64,000 bases of DNA. Origin: Seiridium cupressi (Eukaryota > Ascomycota > Sordariomycetes > Amphisphaeriales > Sporocadaceae). The DNA is taken from NCBI GenBank assembly GCA_036674765.1, contig JARVKI010000005.1, positions 248,001-312,000 of the forward strand. The letters are read 5' to 3'. A model generated the notes under the pieces. It ran no database searches. It was given only the letters and a program-made list of their open reading frames with translations, and had not been told where the DNA came from. The position numbers and the translations under genes are program-made. This document shows positions 9,928 to 21,830 of this stretch, in pieces (the stretch's first letter is position 1; the number at the start of each line of letters is the position of its first letter).

Positions 9928-10698
9928 TTTGAAAAGGGTACCGTGTGGTTTCAAATGGTGTAGAGATGTGATGTCTCCGGGTTAGCTTCTAATGATGTCT
10001 AACTAGTTGGTTTAAATACGCGAGGCCACCAGTTGCAAAGACAATGAACAACCAACTCTGAATGCTACACGGACTTCGAGTACCCAAGTCACTATAAGAC
10101 AAAGCTGATTGGTTTCTCGTCACGACGGCTTACAACGGAAGAGCCCCGCTATAGAATAGAGTGAAGGCAGGGGAGAGCTCCGGTGCGCTCAAAAGTTCTC
10201 CGGTTACGGGATTTTAGTTGTGGGGAAATGAACCTCACCTTCCAAGTTACCAAATAGTTTAAGCTGTTGGATATGTTCCTATCTTTTCCCGCCAGCGCTG
10301 CACCGGGCGTAGTCTCCCGAGCTAAAGTTTCATTCTCATAGAACGTTACAGCAATCGAGGTTTTACAATTTATGGCAGATTAGTATGACACAGCCAAGCC
10401 CCCGTTATCAGCAAGGTGATTTATGGGCAGCTTGGCTGCCCCTAACTATCCGAAGACGGCGGTGATTCTAACTCGGCCGCCCTCGTACTTGCTACCGGAG
10501 CTACTCGGACGGAGCCCGGCCCCTCGCTGGATCCACGCATCGACGGATGAGAGGGGCAAGTGATTGTAAGCATCGTCCAAAATGCTAAAGCTGCCTGTTC
10601 TTCGTCTATTTCATGTTCTAGATGTCGACCTGTCTTCGATCGGATCGCCAACTTATTCTCAACACTATTATATCCAATTTTCTTTTAGCTGAAACAAC
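9928..10698. other. Divergent promoter region, no other feature
   Basis: This 771-bp spacer lies between the divergent aldolase-like and hydrolase genes. It must contain both promoters; no clear TATA, repeat or RNA gene was recognised. Confidence 0.5.
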
Positions 10699-11794
10699 AT
10701 GACAGGAAAAACTGAACCTCCTTATTCTCTTCATGAGTCGATACTTGGGCGCATCGACGATCAGTACGCTGCTTTTTATAACCAGCACGTTAAAGACAAG
10801 CAGCAAGTTCACTTGCAGCCCGTGGAAGCCTCCAGGGCAAGCGGCATCCTTATTCCCGGAGCCGGCCCGCTTCAACCAGTAGCCAGCACCGCCGATTATT
10901 CCATTCCTAGAAAGGAGAGCAAAGGCCCGGAAGTCAAGGTGCGGTGTTTCACACCCCAAGGTGACAAGCCTAGTACTGGGTGGCCGGTCTGCGTCTATTT
11001 CCACGGAGGAGGTTGGGTTCTTGGGACGATCGACACTGAAAATGTCATTGCGTCGAATCTATGTGCCCGCGCGAAGTGTGTCGTCGTGGCGGTAGACTAC
11101 AGGTAAGACATGCTAATAAGCTATATGTTAAAGCGCTTCTCTCCAGCTAGACTTGATGTCTATTCAGTGTGGTTCTGACTTGACTTTCTAAAGGCTCGCG
11201 CCAGAGGATCCTTTCCCTGCCGCGGTACACGACTGTTGGGAGGCTGTGCTTTGGACGCTGGGCGAAGGAAAGGATATTTTGGATATCGACACGACGAAGC
11301 TTGCCACAGGGGGATCCTCAGCCGGCGCGAACTTGGCGGCCATCATGTGCCAGAGATCCGCCGACCGGGGAGGCCCAAAGTTGCTCCTACAGTTGCTCTC
11401 CGTGCCAGTAATGGATAACACTGCTGATGTCACCAATAACGAGTCTTGGAAAGAAAATCAGTTCACCCCGGCGCTACCTGCCGAGAAAATGCTCTGGTAT
11501 AGGTGCCACTACCTGCCCAACAAGGAGGACTGGGGTCATCCTGAAGCAAGCCCTCTCTTCTGGAAGGGCGACTGGTCCAAGTTGCCATCTGCATGTTTTG
11601 TTCTCGGGGAGTTGGATGTGCTTCGGACGGAGGGCGAGCAGTTTGGCAAGAAGTTGGAAGAAGCTGGGGTAAAGGCCGACATTAACATCATGAAAGGGCA
11701 ACCCCATCCCTTTATTGCAATGGATTCGGCACTGGAAGCTGGATCACGGGCGATAACATTGTTCTGTGACGCGTTGTACAAAGCTATGTATTAG
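10699..11794 (+). CDS. Alpha/beta hydrolase fold-3 (HSL-type esterase/lipase)
   Basis: Two exons with a 91-nt intron (11103-11193) give 334 aa. Members hydrolyse carboxyl esters, usually short-chain. The HSL-family oxyanion motif HGGGW is in VYFHGGGWVLGT. The frame crosses the splice as AVDYR|LAPEDPFPAA, a classic family block. The nucleophile elbow is GGSSAGANLAA. The acid and base are expected near LGELDVLR and GQPHPFIAMD. No signal peptide is visible, so it is probably cytosolic. It is transcribed divergently from the aldolase-like gene and convergently with the beta-glucosidase. Confidence 0.85.
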
Positions 11795-12207
11795 GCTTAG
11801 AAACTCCATATGAGAGGCAAGTTGCGAGAGCTGGCAGAATTCTTCCAGGCTTGATGGCCTACGCCTGCACATATGAAGATGTCTAAGGTGTTGAGAACAG
11901 GGTAATTTCAATCATCAAGGCTGGGTTTCAATGGATGATACAAACCATCTTGGTAGCTTTAGGTCAAATTGGCTCAAGGGCAGAGAAGGTCGGATTGCTT
12001 TGCATGGTTGTGTTGCTGTCTTAATGGTCACGAAGGGGCTGTCAAATGAATTCCACTTCTTTTTCAACTTCTTAGATTTTCAGTATCGCTCAGTCTATGC
12101 AAATTAATGCTCATTTTCGTCTGTTCCACTGCAAAAATTCAAGTAACGCTTTTAAGAGTTGGGCTCATTGTCTCCACTACAAAGGGCAAACAATTGTCGT
12201 ATCAAGC
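11795..12207. other. Intergenic, convergent 3' ends
   Basis: This 413-bp spacer between the stops of the hydrolase and the beta-glucosidase shows nothing beyond 3' flanks. Confidence 0.5.
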
Positions 12208-15200
12208 CTATAAACCGGACCACCAGAAGGTCTCTTGGATCTTGACTGAAGCCTTCACAGCCTTGGCCTCTTTCAGTTCGCTGCTGTCACTCACGATGAC
12301 CTCATACTCGCCAGCCTCCACACACCACTTGTCACGCTCTTCGTCCCAGTAAGCACCGGCGTACTTGGACTCGACCTCAATTGTGACGGCCTTGCTCTCA
12401 CCGGGTGCGAGTTCCACCTTCTTGAACCCCTTCAGTTCTTTGATAGGCCGATTGACTTTGGATTTCTGCTTAGGTGCCACATACACCTGGGCCACCTCGG
12501 CTCCTTTCACTGTGCCAGTATTTTTGACCGTGACAGTAACGGTGAGTTTGCCGTTCTTTTCTGCAACGGATAGGTCGGAGAATGAGAACGAAGTATAGCT
12601 TAGACCGTGACCGAATGGGAAGAGCACCTCGCGCTGGGCAAACTCGTAATACCGGTAGCCGATGTAAATATCTTCGCCGTACAGCACTCGTCCACCCTCG
12701 GTGCGGTAGTTCAAGAATGCTGGGTTGTCTTGCCCGCGGACTGGAAAGCTTAAGCTGAGCTTTCCAGAGGGGTTAACGTCACCAAAGAGGACATCAGCAA
12801 TGGTATTACCAGTCTCGTTGCCTCCATACCACGCCTGGATGACAGCGCTGACATCATTGATCCACGGCATCTCCACGGGTGTGCCAGATTGCAGAACGAC
12901 AGACGTGTTGGGGTTGGCTTTGCCCACAACAGATATCAGATCATCTATTCCAGGCGGCAAGGCCATGTGTTCGCGGTCCGCACCCTCGCTTTCCCAATCC
13001 TATCAAATCATCAGTTTTATACAGCCAGGAGAGCTTGAGGCGATGACGAGAAGATCGCCGATAAACCACTTACAGCGTTAAGTCCTGCACAAATGATGAC
13101 CTGGTCAGCCTCCCTCGCCAAGGCAGTAGCATGTTTGATCTCAGCTTTGGGTTCAATAACTTTACACCCGCCAATCCTGATTGCACCGCCTCGGGGAAGG
13201 GCTGCTTGATCAGCCAGCTTTGATGTCGGGGTCGATCCAAATTCAACCTTGATATTGTATGTTTTGCCTTTTTGCACCTTGTAATAGCTCTTCTCCTCGA
13301 CGGTGCCACATCCGAAGAACGAAGTACCCAGCGTCTGCTTCGTGGTGTTATCAATGATGAGCTCACCATTGACGTAGAGATTACCACTGCCACACACGAC
13401 CAGGCCCAGCTCGTATGTGCAGTCCTCATCTGCGGTCAGTGAGCCTTCAAGGGCGGCATAAAAGAGCTCTGACTTGAGATCCGGGTGGTGGAAATCTACA
13501 AGGAACGTATCAGTCTTGAGAACCTCAAGCTCCTGGAAGGGCTTCCGATCGGCAACGTCTGGAGCCTCGTTGTAGATCTTCATGGTCATCCCCTGATTGC
13601 CTCCCTTAGACTTTGTAGTGAACCCTAGAGGCGGAAGCATCAGATGTGAGTATTGACCAACCGTGTACTCTGGCGCTGTGCTCAACTTATCCTTGATGCC
13701 ATCGAACGGAGTGACTGCATAGTATGAGGCGAGTGCAGCCGAGCCTCCTCCGTGGTATGTGGCGATCTTCGCGTTAGGGCCAATGACGACAGTCTTTTGG
13801 TAAAGTTAGCGGCCAAATGTGCGACTGACGAGCTCCTGAGACAATCTACATACCTTCTTATCCTTCTTGAATGGCAATACCTCGTTGTTGTTCTTTAGCA
13901 GGACGATCCCTTCGTTGCCAATCTTGCGAAGCATCGCAGCCGTTTCTGGTGTGTCCAGGGTCTTCTCTGGGGCGTTCTCTTCGATGCCACTTTCGTAACA
14001 CCTCTTTACAAATTCAAGCACTGTCTTCGCGCGCTGGTCGATTACATGTTCCCGGACTTTGTCCGTTTGGGCGTTGAACTTCAACATATCGCCACGGAAG
14101 CGCGTCGGACCCGGCATCTCCAGATCCAATCCAGCCAAGGCGGCTCTATATATCTCATATCAGTGATTAGTGCCCGCTATGAGTTGTAACGAGTAGTAAT
14201 GATCACATCTTAACGAATTGGGGGCGGGGGATTCCCGAGGAAAAAGTCAATCTCAGCAACTTACTCGGTCGTGCTATAGGTGCCCCACCAGTCACTCATC
14301 ACCAATCCCTTCCAGCCCCATTCCTTACGAAGGAGCTTGTCGAGTAGATCCTCATTCTCGCTGCAGTATGTGCCATTGACACCATTATATCCAGTCATGA
14401 AAGCTCCTGGCTGTGAGTCCCTGACGACAAGCTGGAATGGCAACGTGTAAATCTCCCTCAGAGCTCGCTCAGTGATAATAACCTTAACAGCATTTCTCTT
14501 ATGCTCGTGGTCGTTTGCGACAAAGTGCTTGATGGTGGCAAGGATACCCTTTGACTGAATACCTCTCACAAGAGCTGCAGCACCCAGGCCAGCCTTTACC
14601 AGAGTAAGCCAATATCTCGGAGAGGAATGCAGTTGTCTGACGCACCAGGAAGGGATCTTCGCCTATCGACTCGAAACCGCGGCCGCCCAGAGGGGATCTC
14701 TGCATGTTGATTGTCGGCCCCAGGATAGCGTGCACGCCCTTCGCTCTAGCCTCGTCGGCCATCAACTTCCCTGCCTCTTCCAAGAGTTCGAGATTGAAAG
14801 TTGCCCCTAGCCCCGTCCCACAAGGGAAGCATGCTGCTGGGATGCCATTGAAGAATTTGGTACCTCGAACTCCATTGGGACCCTAGGTCGCTCTACGTTA
14901 GATCCCTGCGTCATGGTGGATGGTCTCAGGTAAGGGCAATTCACTCTGTCGGCTTGTTAGCGGCCTCTTGGTCCAATGGATGCATTGCTGAGGTTGGGTT
15001 GGCGGAATAGCTAAGCAACACGTGATTCAAGAACATACAACATCAGATGTTCGTACTGAGGGGATTCCCAGGTGAGGCACCGCCTTCGTGTGCCACATGT
15101 CAATGCCTACCGCGCAACTCCGTCAATACATGTTGTAGTAAACCCGTTCCGTTGTGATGAGACTGACCCGAAAGCAGGTCAACCTTCTCAGAGAGGGTGA

Positions 15201-15237
15201 GCTTCTTCAAGACCTCGTCTACGTTGATGTTCGCCAT
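12208..15237 (-). CDS. Glycoside hydrolase family 3 beta-glucosidase (intracellular, PA14-containing)
   Basis: Seven exons give about 834 aa, full length for the bglH/bglI-type GH3 enzymes that remove terminal beta-glucosyl units. Introns: 15107-15167, 14883-15041, 14594-14645, 14146-14264, 13794-13853, 13000-13073. Order of domains: GH3 N-terminal barrel ([39 protein letters not shown], nucleophile Asp near 225 in [11 protein letters not shown]), C-terminal sandwich interrupted by a PA14 insert ([17 protein letters not shown].., NLYVNGELI), then fibronectin-III-like tail ([12 protein letters not shown]). No signal peptide, so cytosolic. Intron 2 has either a weak donor GTTGTA (used here; gives TSD|GPNG) or GTATGT three bases on, which adds one valine. 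The broken look of the open frames is explained by introns, not decay. Confidence 0.88.
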
Positions 15238-16161
15238 CTTGGATTTCCAGCTCGCAGAACACAAGTGAGGGAGGAAACAGGATAACAGACAGGGGGGCTG
15301 CCAAGAATACACTGACAGGCCAGGGAGAAGAGAGAAGTTGATGAGAGGTGTGCCCGCCTGCAGCTACATGTCTGCGGCTTCGGCTCGCTTTAAGTACTGG
15401 TCGATTACGGCTACGACAGCTGGCTCCACGGCGGCACGAGTACATCCGCGATGCAAGGGCAGCAACGAGGACCAAGACTTTACAAGGTGCTCGTCCGACT
15501 TCCTATTTGTTATGTATCTGCGCCGCGGATCGCGCCGGCGATCATCACAAGATTTTCATGGTCGTTCACTCATGATTCGCGACTTCGGATCGCTATTCAT
15601 GAGCTGAGAAATCATTGGCGAGTTCATATACGCGCATGTCGGCCGTCATCTTAGAGGTCAAGAGCCCCTCATCTTCAAATGCAGGAACAAAGGTCTAGTT
15701 CACTTTAACCCTGCAATCACGGTCGGACAGCGGGCCGCTCATCCTGAGATAGCCGGGGTTTTGCCAGTGAGTAGGATTGGGCAGTTCAGTTTGTGACGTT
15801 CTTAGACGCAATGAGAGAATTGAAATTCGACTATACTCTCCTAGGATCAACCCGTGTGAGAGCTAATATAAATTGGGCCATTCAGGGCCTCGTGGTGTAG
15901 GTAAGTGGCGGGGTAAACGAGTTCTGAAGCTTCTGCTGTAAGCGTAAGCCGAAGGGCGCACATTGCGGCTGTGTCTACATGCCACAAGGATGCCAATTAG
16001 CCGCACCACCGTTTTTCGCGGTTGAGGAATATTCTGGAAAAATTCCATCTTGAGCACGTTGAGTCACGCCGGCGACAACTTTCGACAGCTTCGAGGGCGT
16101 CGATGGTCGAAAAGGTGATGAGACGCTGAGGTCCGTTGAAACCCCATTTCTTAGTACTGAC
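15238..16161. other. Intergenic, no feature seen
   Basis: This 0.9-kb region upstream of the beta-glucosidase (promoter) and of the next gene holds short frames on both strands but none with a protein-like profile. Confidence 0.45.
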
Positions 16162-16308
16162 ATGAGCGACTCGGCTTTCAAAGGCGCAACCAATGTTTAA
16201 CGCTAATCTTTCTCGGCTACACGCTCATCCTTCCCAAAAAAATCGGTCAAAGTTTACAGAACCTCAAGCGTAGCACAGCAAGCTCTACAACTCGAGCGTA
16301 ATATCGAA

Positions 16309-17219
16309 ATGAAGTATCGTGGCGGCTACAGCATCAAGGACCTCCGTCGAGATCTGGACGGTGGTCTAGGTTGGGCACATTCAACTGAAAGTGTTGCGAA
16401 CTACTTGGAAACAATCGCAAGTGGGAATAGCCTTGCAAGTGAAGCTCTTTATGACTAACCGAATCGTAGATGCCGACAGTGCGTGAGGCCAGAATCAAGT
16501 ACGTTTGTTCACAAACAAACTATACCACTTGAAAGTTAATTCAAAATAGGGGCAGCTTCAGACATACATCCAGCCAAGACAAGACCGACCCAAAGAAAGT
16601 TGTCACGACTTCTTTTTATAAGGCCAGAGGTGGCAAGGTAGCCACTTGCCATGCTCACGGTGACGGCACATGGAGTATCGCATTCACTGGGTTGGGCCAA
16701 GATGAGTTGAAGAAGCAAGGGACCGACGCAATCAATGCCAGTCAGCTCGATGTGAATATTCGAGCTGAAGTTAAAGCCGACGGATTGTATCACCATGGTG
16801 AGATGAAGAACAAGCCACTGGCATGCCGAGGATACGTCTCATTGAATAATGACGAAGTGCATCAAGTACACCACGCCGGCGACCAAATAGAAGTGGTAGA
16901 CAGCTCGCCGGTTCAGAAGATCGAAGGAAAGACTGATCCAAAGGCTGCTGATTTGGCACGGAAGGCCGGACCGGTCGGTGCAAGAAGTGCGACACAATGG
17001 TTCCGCTACCAACAAGACCGCGAACGATTAAGCCCACGGCAGCTTCAGTTGGCCTCTGACTTAGCAAAGGAAGGCTTGTCGAAGAAGGAAGAGAGGTCAC
17101 TATTCCAAAGTCTGAAGGCAATGCCATGGGATGAACAAGAGCAAGTCTTAAAGCGGTCAAAAGCCCTGAAGACGCAGATCGAAGGAGAAACCCGTAACCC
17201 AGCAGATCTAGTCCCGTAA
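16309..17219 (+). CDS. Hypothetical fungal protein with microexon (5' end unresolved)
   Basis: At least three exons: up to 16420, 16480-16498 (19 nt) and 16550-17219, giving 266 aa from the first in-frame ATG. I recognise no family. The N-terminal part (KYRGGYSIKDLRRDLDGGLGW then LETIA|MREARIK|GSFRHTSS) looks well ordered. The C-terminal half is charged and helical (EEVRSL-like helices, KKEERSLFQSLKAMPWDEQ). The two introns are GTGGGA..GACAG with branch GACTAAC, and GTACGT..ATAG. The reading frame continues upstream of the ATG (QALQLERNIE), so a 5' exon is likely. ATG 16162 (MSDSAFKGATN) with an intron 16195-16278 would join in frame, but its donor GTTTAA is weak. Confidence 0.6.
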
Positions 17220-17688
17220 AATTTCAGTGTTGCTGGATGCAGAGTGCCATTCGCAGGAACTGCCCGTGTGGCTAAGACCGGCGCCAACTAGCAACGCCGC
17301 TAACACGATCGAATCTACCAAGCTAATCTACGACTAAGATCGCCGAATCCTCACCATTTAGACCTATGACGCACCAATCGAAGCACATCACGTCTGTAGC
17401 ACAGCGATAAGCTAGCCGCGAATGCATTGCATTGCATGGCCGGGCAATCAGTTCATCAAAACCAAACCGATGGACCATAATTGAACATAACTCTAACTTC
17501 GGCACCGGCTGCCATGCACGAAGACCGTGGCGTAATGCATTGGGGATGACGTTTTCAGTTTTTTTGAGAAGATAATTGAAACCCCCGGCTCTTCAGCTGA
17601 CATGATCATTTAGTCTTCTTATGCTGCGCTTCAGGTTTGCCTTAATATTTATCATTGTCTGACCAGCGACAACGGTGACATCTACAAC
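17220..17688. other. Intergenic, no feature seen
   Basis: This 469-bp spacer between two co-directional genes presumably holds the thioesterase promoter. Nothing else was recognised. Confidence 0.45.
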
Positions 17689-18258
17689 ATGGATTCTTCT
17701 TCGAATTTGGGAGCATTGGATTTGGAGCATTTTCAGAAAATATCATGGTGTGCCGAGCACCTTGGTAAGCCCGGCGTCAAGACCTGGATACCACCACGAA
17801 CCCGCGTGCCCAATGCCGACGGAGAGCACGTAGTGTGGTCCAAAACATTGAACGACCCGGAGGCCTTTTCAGCCTTTCTCGCGTTTTATACGAAGCCCGA
17901 GGAGTCAAGCGCCATGCTGGATCAGGTCAACGTCCTCCTTAGTTGCGGCAAGGGACTTCAAGGACACCCCGGGTTCCTCCATGGAGGGATTGTTGCTGCC
18001 ATTCTCGACGAAGTCTCAGGCTTACTGCCAACAATCAACCGCGGCCGGAAGGCATTGCCGAATGTGTCATATATGACCGGTTATCTTAACATCACATTCA
18101 AACGGCCAGTAAGAACACCAGGGACTATCATGGCTATTGCAAAGGTCTCCAAGGTCGAGGGACGGAGGTTACTTGTAAAGGGTACTGTGCAGGATGGAGA
18201 GGGGGCAATTCTAGCCGAGTCTGACGTGCTCTTTATTGCCCTAAAACACCTTTTGTGA
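17689..18258 (+). CDS. Hotdog-fold thioesterase (4HBT/PaaI-like)
   Basis: Intronless, 189 aa. Hotdog thioesterases hydrolyse acyl-CoA or related thioesters. The central family block is GHPGFLHGGIVAAILDE near residues 102-118, where the HGG turn and following Asp/Glu form the active site at a dimer interface. It is followed by YMTGYLNITFKRPV and the strand pair TIMAIAKVSKVEGRRLLVKG. The protein ends shortly after the fold. No targeting signal is apparent. Substrate unknown; neighbours give no clear clue. Confidence 0.82.
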   Translation: MDSSSNLGALDLEHFQKISWCAEHLGKPGVKTWIPPRTRVPNADGEHVVWSKTLNDPEAFSAFLAFYTKPEESSAMLDQVNVLLSCGKGLQGHPGFLHGGIVAAILDEVSGLLPTINRGRKALPNVSYMTGYLNITFKRPVRTPGTIMAIAKVSKVEGRRLLVKGTVQDGEGAILAESDVLFIALKHLL

Positions 18259-18705
18259 TGTTTTGGTTCATTTGGGATATACAGGAGGGTTCTCTTGACA
18301 ATATACGGCTCACGATAACGGCTTTTCATAGCCGTGACAATAACAAAAGGCTGCCCACGCTGGATGTTGGGTGGCCGTGAATGAGAACCCCATAGACAAA
18401 TTTAATTCATTTCCGAATTCAACGATTCTTCTTCAGTCGGGCGTGGCAAAGCTTCGGACTCACCGTCTTCATGTGCGATGCAACCACGTGAAAATTTCGC
18501 GTGACTTGCATCTTACCACTGCCACACATGTATTCTCACCGATGATAGCATATTCAAGCTATAAAGCTAGTAAATGACGTGCTATACAATGAAATACCTT
18601 GCAATTTATTCTATTTCCTAAATGATGCAGCCAAGTTCTATGCAGTCTATAGTGGTAATATACAAATCTTTCTCATGATGCGGAATTTGACCACATGATT
18701 ATGTC
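18259..18705. other. Intergenic, convergent 3' ends
   Basis: This 447-bp spacer between the thioesterase and MFS transporter stops contains no recognised feature. Confidence 0.45.
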
Positions 18706-20777
18706 TTACGTCTCCGCAGATATCTCGTTTTCAGCTTCCTCGTCCATGCGTTTACTGCCCGGCGGTGGGAATCTTGACAAGAACAACACGGCGGTGGCTA
18801 CAAGAGCGAATCCCTACAATTGTCAGCTAAATGAACAGTTACGTGATAATCTCGCCGAGTCACATACCGCATTGCAGAAGAATGTCAGTCTTGGCTTGCC
18901 CATCTCGGAAAATGCAGCAAAAATGAGTCCGAAAAGACCCTGAGTGATGAGCATGGCCGCGCTCTCAACAAGGGTGATGGCGGCAATTGCGTCCTGGCGT
19001 TGACGTGGGGGACACATTTCAGTCATGACACCCTTGGCTGCAGGAGCCGATCCAGATGCGAAAGGTAGGAGGAACCCAGCTGGGCTTGATCAGACATGTC
19101 CCGGCATACAATATGGCCCTAGAAATCGGAGAACTTACCCATGTACACCATCCACCCTTGACTGGAAAAGCCGGCGATGGCAGTCACGATTGAGTCCATT
19201 ACAAGACTCCAGCGCACGAAGAGAAGATCAAAGCCGGTGCCGGTGTCTTCATCTTCCGGCTCAGGAGCCTTGATAGGTTCTTGGGGAACCTCCTCACCAG
19301 GCGAAGCTGGGAAGTCTCCAGGGCTGACTGGTACGTCATTCTCATCTTCTCTTTCATGCGGTTTTTCAGGCGCACCGCTGAGCCATTCTCTGCCTTTGGA
19401 GATGATCTTTGGAAACATCACGATCAAGAACAGACCACGAATGAGAGAGTTTCCGAACATGAGCCATCCATTTTCTGTAGTACCGAATCCGAATTCGGAG
19501 GTAGCTGTAGTAGGTTCTTAGTAATCGATACAAGCATGTATAACGGTAGTCATGGGGCGTTCAACTCACCATACATCTGGAGCATGGTTGGCGCATAAGT
19601 TGAGGCAAACTAAGACAAACATCAGTGGCCGAATCACTATAAACACGGAACCTCAGTTCAAACTTACAACTCCAAGGAAGATCCCTAAAGCGAGGAAGAT
19701 CAATCCATAGTTTGCGATAACTTTACCATCTTCCAGCATATACTTGTGCGGGACAATAACTTTCAATGGTGCGAAGAAACCGCCAACGCCGCGCGGGTTC
19801 TTCTTTTGGGTGTCGCGATCAGCTGCTGATGGCGTCGGTAGGAACAGTGCTCCATATAAACTCGAGGCAATATATAAGAAAAATGCCGTTTCTAGTAGAT
19901 AATTGGCTTGTTACTACAATGCGATCTCGTGGAAGATTCGTAGTACATACCGAAAGGCCGCCGGATGCCATAGACATCACCAAGTATACCGCCCACTAAT
20001 TTTGTTAGTCGAAGCCGATTGGAATAGATAATTACTCGCCAAATGAAACGTACAGAGAAAGCCAAATGCGGTTCCTAACATGATAGAACCTTGCAGTCTC
20101 CCGAACACTGCAGTCCGGTCTCTGGCAGGGACAATATCACTGACTGCGGTATTGAGAACCAATCTGCACGAAAAGCATTAGCAACAGGTTGCTCAGCTCG
20201 GTCCGGCGAAAGACTTACTGATAACCACGGGGACCACCGATGATCCCGATACTCTGGAAGACCTGGAAGATGATAATGCCAGTTCTACCACCAACCGTAA
20301 CACCAATGACCTGTGTAGCCACGCGAATGCCGAGAAGGGATGTTTGGCTGACGAAAGCCCATCTCGGGCCCCAAAGTTTGATGAAATACCCGCACACAAA
20401 GAGATTGAACACTCCACTGAACGAAGTTGACATTCCTAGTATAGATACTTGGGTTGCAGTGCCCGCATCGATTTCGCGGCGATGGCACCGATCGCCGTTG
20501 CCGCCAAACGGTGGATTATGACTATAGAAAACATCGCATTCCATTACACGAAAGACGTAAATAATACTAGACACATGGTTAGTTTGTACATCATGGTTTC
20601 TTACATGAAACGCATATCCGAGTCTTACGGGACTTGTGTGATGCCGAGTGTGAAGGCCATTAGGAAGCCGGCGAGCAAGATCCGATTTGCTGGACTGAGT
20701 AAAGCCTGCGCCGCTTTCGCTACCGACTTCTTCTGGGCGCCGTTGCCCAGCAGAGGGGTCGTTTCGGTGGCCGCCAT
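18706..20777 (-). CDS. MFS transporter, DHA1/TetA-like
   Basis: Nine exons give 533 aa, a 12-TM-type major facilitator of the plasma or an internal membrane. Introns: 20567-20628, 20164-20218, 19996-20053, 19892-19950, 19610-19667, 19505-19569, 19080-19138, 18814-18867. The start MAATETTPLLGNG is typical of fungal MFS drug or metabolite exporters. Family marks are SPANRILLAGFLMAFTLG in TM1, the loop motif with GPRWAFVSQTSLLGIRV, and SDIVPARDRTAVFGRLQG. A long acidic cytosolic loop (EREDENDVPVSPGDFP..) lies between the two halves. A short Cys/Asn-rich extracellular loop follows TM1 (CDVFYSHNPPFGGNGDRC). Substrate unknown. It diverges from a second MFS gene across a spacer carrying a MITE. Confidence 0.85.
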
Positions 20778-21191
20778 GATCCAAAACCCGGAGTGTAGTC
20801 AGCAATTGCACGGCCTGTTTGATGATTCACACGCACGATTCGGGACAATTCAAGACTTCACCGCATGCCAGAACTAGGACAACAGCAAATTTTGTTTCAT
20901 TGAACGGAGGCGACCCGAAAGTGCCGATCACCTCATGGAGATATGGCCGCCCAGGTGGGGACGCCTCCGATGTGGCGGAGACAGTCATGAACGCTGCCAA
21001 ATCAGACCCCACACGAGATATACGGACCCGTCTCCAGGCGACCTGGAAGAGCCAACGAGGCCCGTCCCCCTGGTCAGCAGTCTCCATGCACACCGTATCG
21101 GTTGTCTGTCAGCTGTTTGAGGAGTCGACGTGCATGCATACGCGGTCGAAGTTGGTGCTACCCACGACGGCGCTACGATATGCCCGATAGC
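20778..21191. promoter_or_regulatory. Upstream region of the minus-strand MFS gene
   Basis: This 414-bp segment between the MFS start codon and the MITE is GC-balanced and has no credible coding frame. It presumably holds the transporter promoter. Confidence 0.4.
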
Positions 21192-21541
21192 CAGGGTGGT
21201 AATAAAAAACTACTAGTTAGTTTTATTTTTTAACTGAAAAACTAAAGACTAACCTAGTTTGGATTAAACCTACACTAGCTTTTATTAATTTAAATTAAAT
21301 AAGATAGTTAAAAGTAATAGGAATATAATTTAAATAAAATAAAATAAATTATTTTATTTATTTTTATAATATTTCTCTATTTTTAAAACTTTTATAAAAA
21401 ACTTTATAATAATTTTTTAAAACTTTTTTTTAACTAAATAAGTTTTATCTAAAAGTCGGACTAGCTAATTAATCATTAAGCCGGCCCCGGACTAATTAAG
21501 CTAACTATTTTAATTTAAGTACGGACTAAATTACTACCCTG
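21192..21541. mobile_element. hAT-type MITE, AT-rich, 350 bp
   Basis: The element begins CAGGGTGGTAATAAA and its other end, read in reverse complement, begins CAGGGTAGTAATTTA, forming terminal inverted repeats (one mismatch in the first 12 bases). It is flanked by CCGATAGC (21184-21191) and CCGATCGC (21542-21549), an 8-bp target-site duplication with one mismatch. An 8-bp duplication and CAGGG termini are typical of the hAT superfamily. The interior is strikingly AT-rich compared with both flanks and has no coding capacity. It is therefore a non-autonomous element, perhaps further AT-shifted by repeat-induced point mutation. The mismatched duplication suggests an old insertion. Confidence 0.8.
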
Positions 21542-21830
21542 CCGATCGCCAACCGTTAGTGGAAGGTCTTCGGCTCCTCGTCCCCTGTACCCTCTTGCGG
21601 ATCGCGCCGCTATCGCCTTTCGATCCGGACATTTAGTAAGTTGGGCTGTCCGGGGTCGCAGGTACCTCTACGCCTCCAAATGAACGGCGTATGATGGCAT
21701 CTTGTACATCGCAAGATTTCGTGTGGACTCACCAGCCCAAGTTTCGGCCTCCTAGTGCGAGCTCCAGGGAGTCGTATATCGTGGGAAGAAGGATCAGCTT
21801 AGCGGTCAATGACCGGAAATCCCCACGAAG

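Noticed and set aside
12208..15237. Beta-glucosidase looked broken into six separate frames, suggesting a pseudogene
   Set aside because: Six introns with proper splice signals restore a full-length, frame-consistent GH3 protein.
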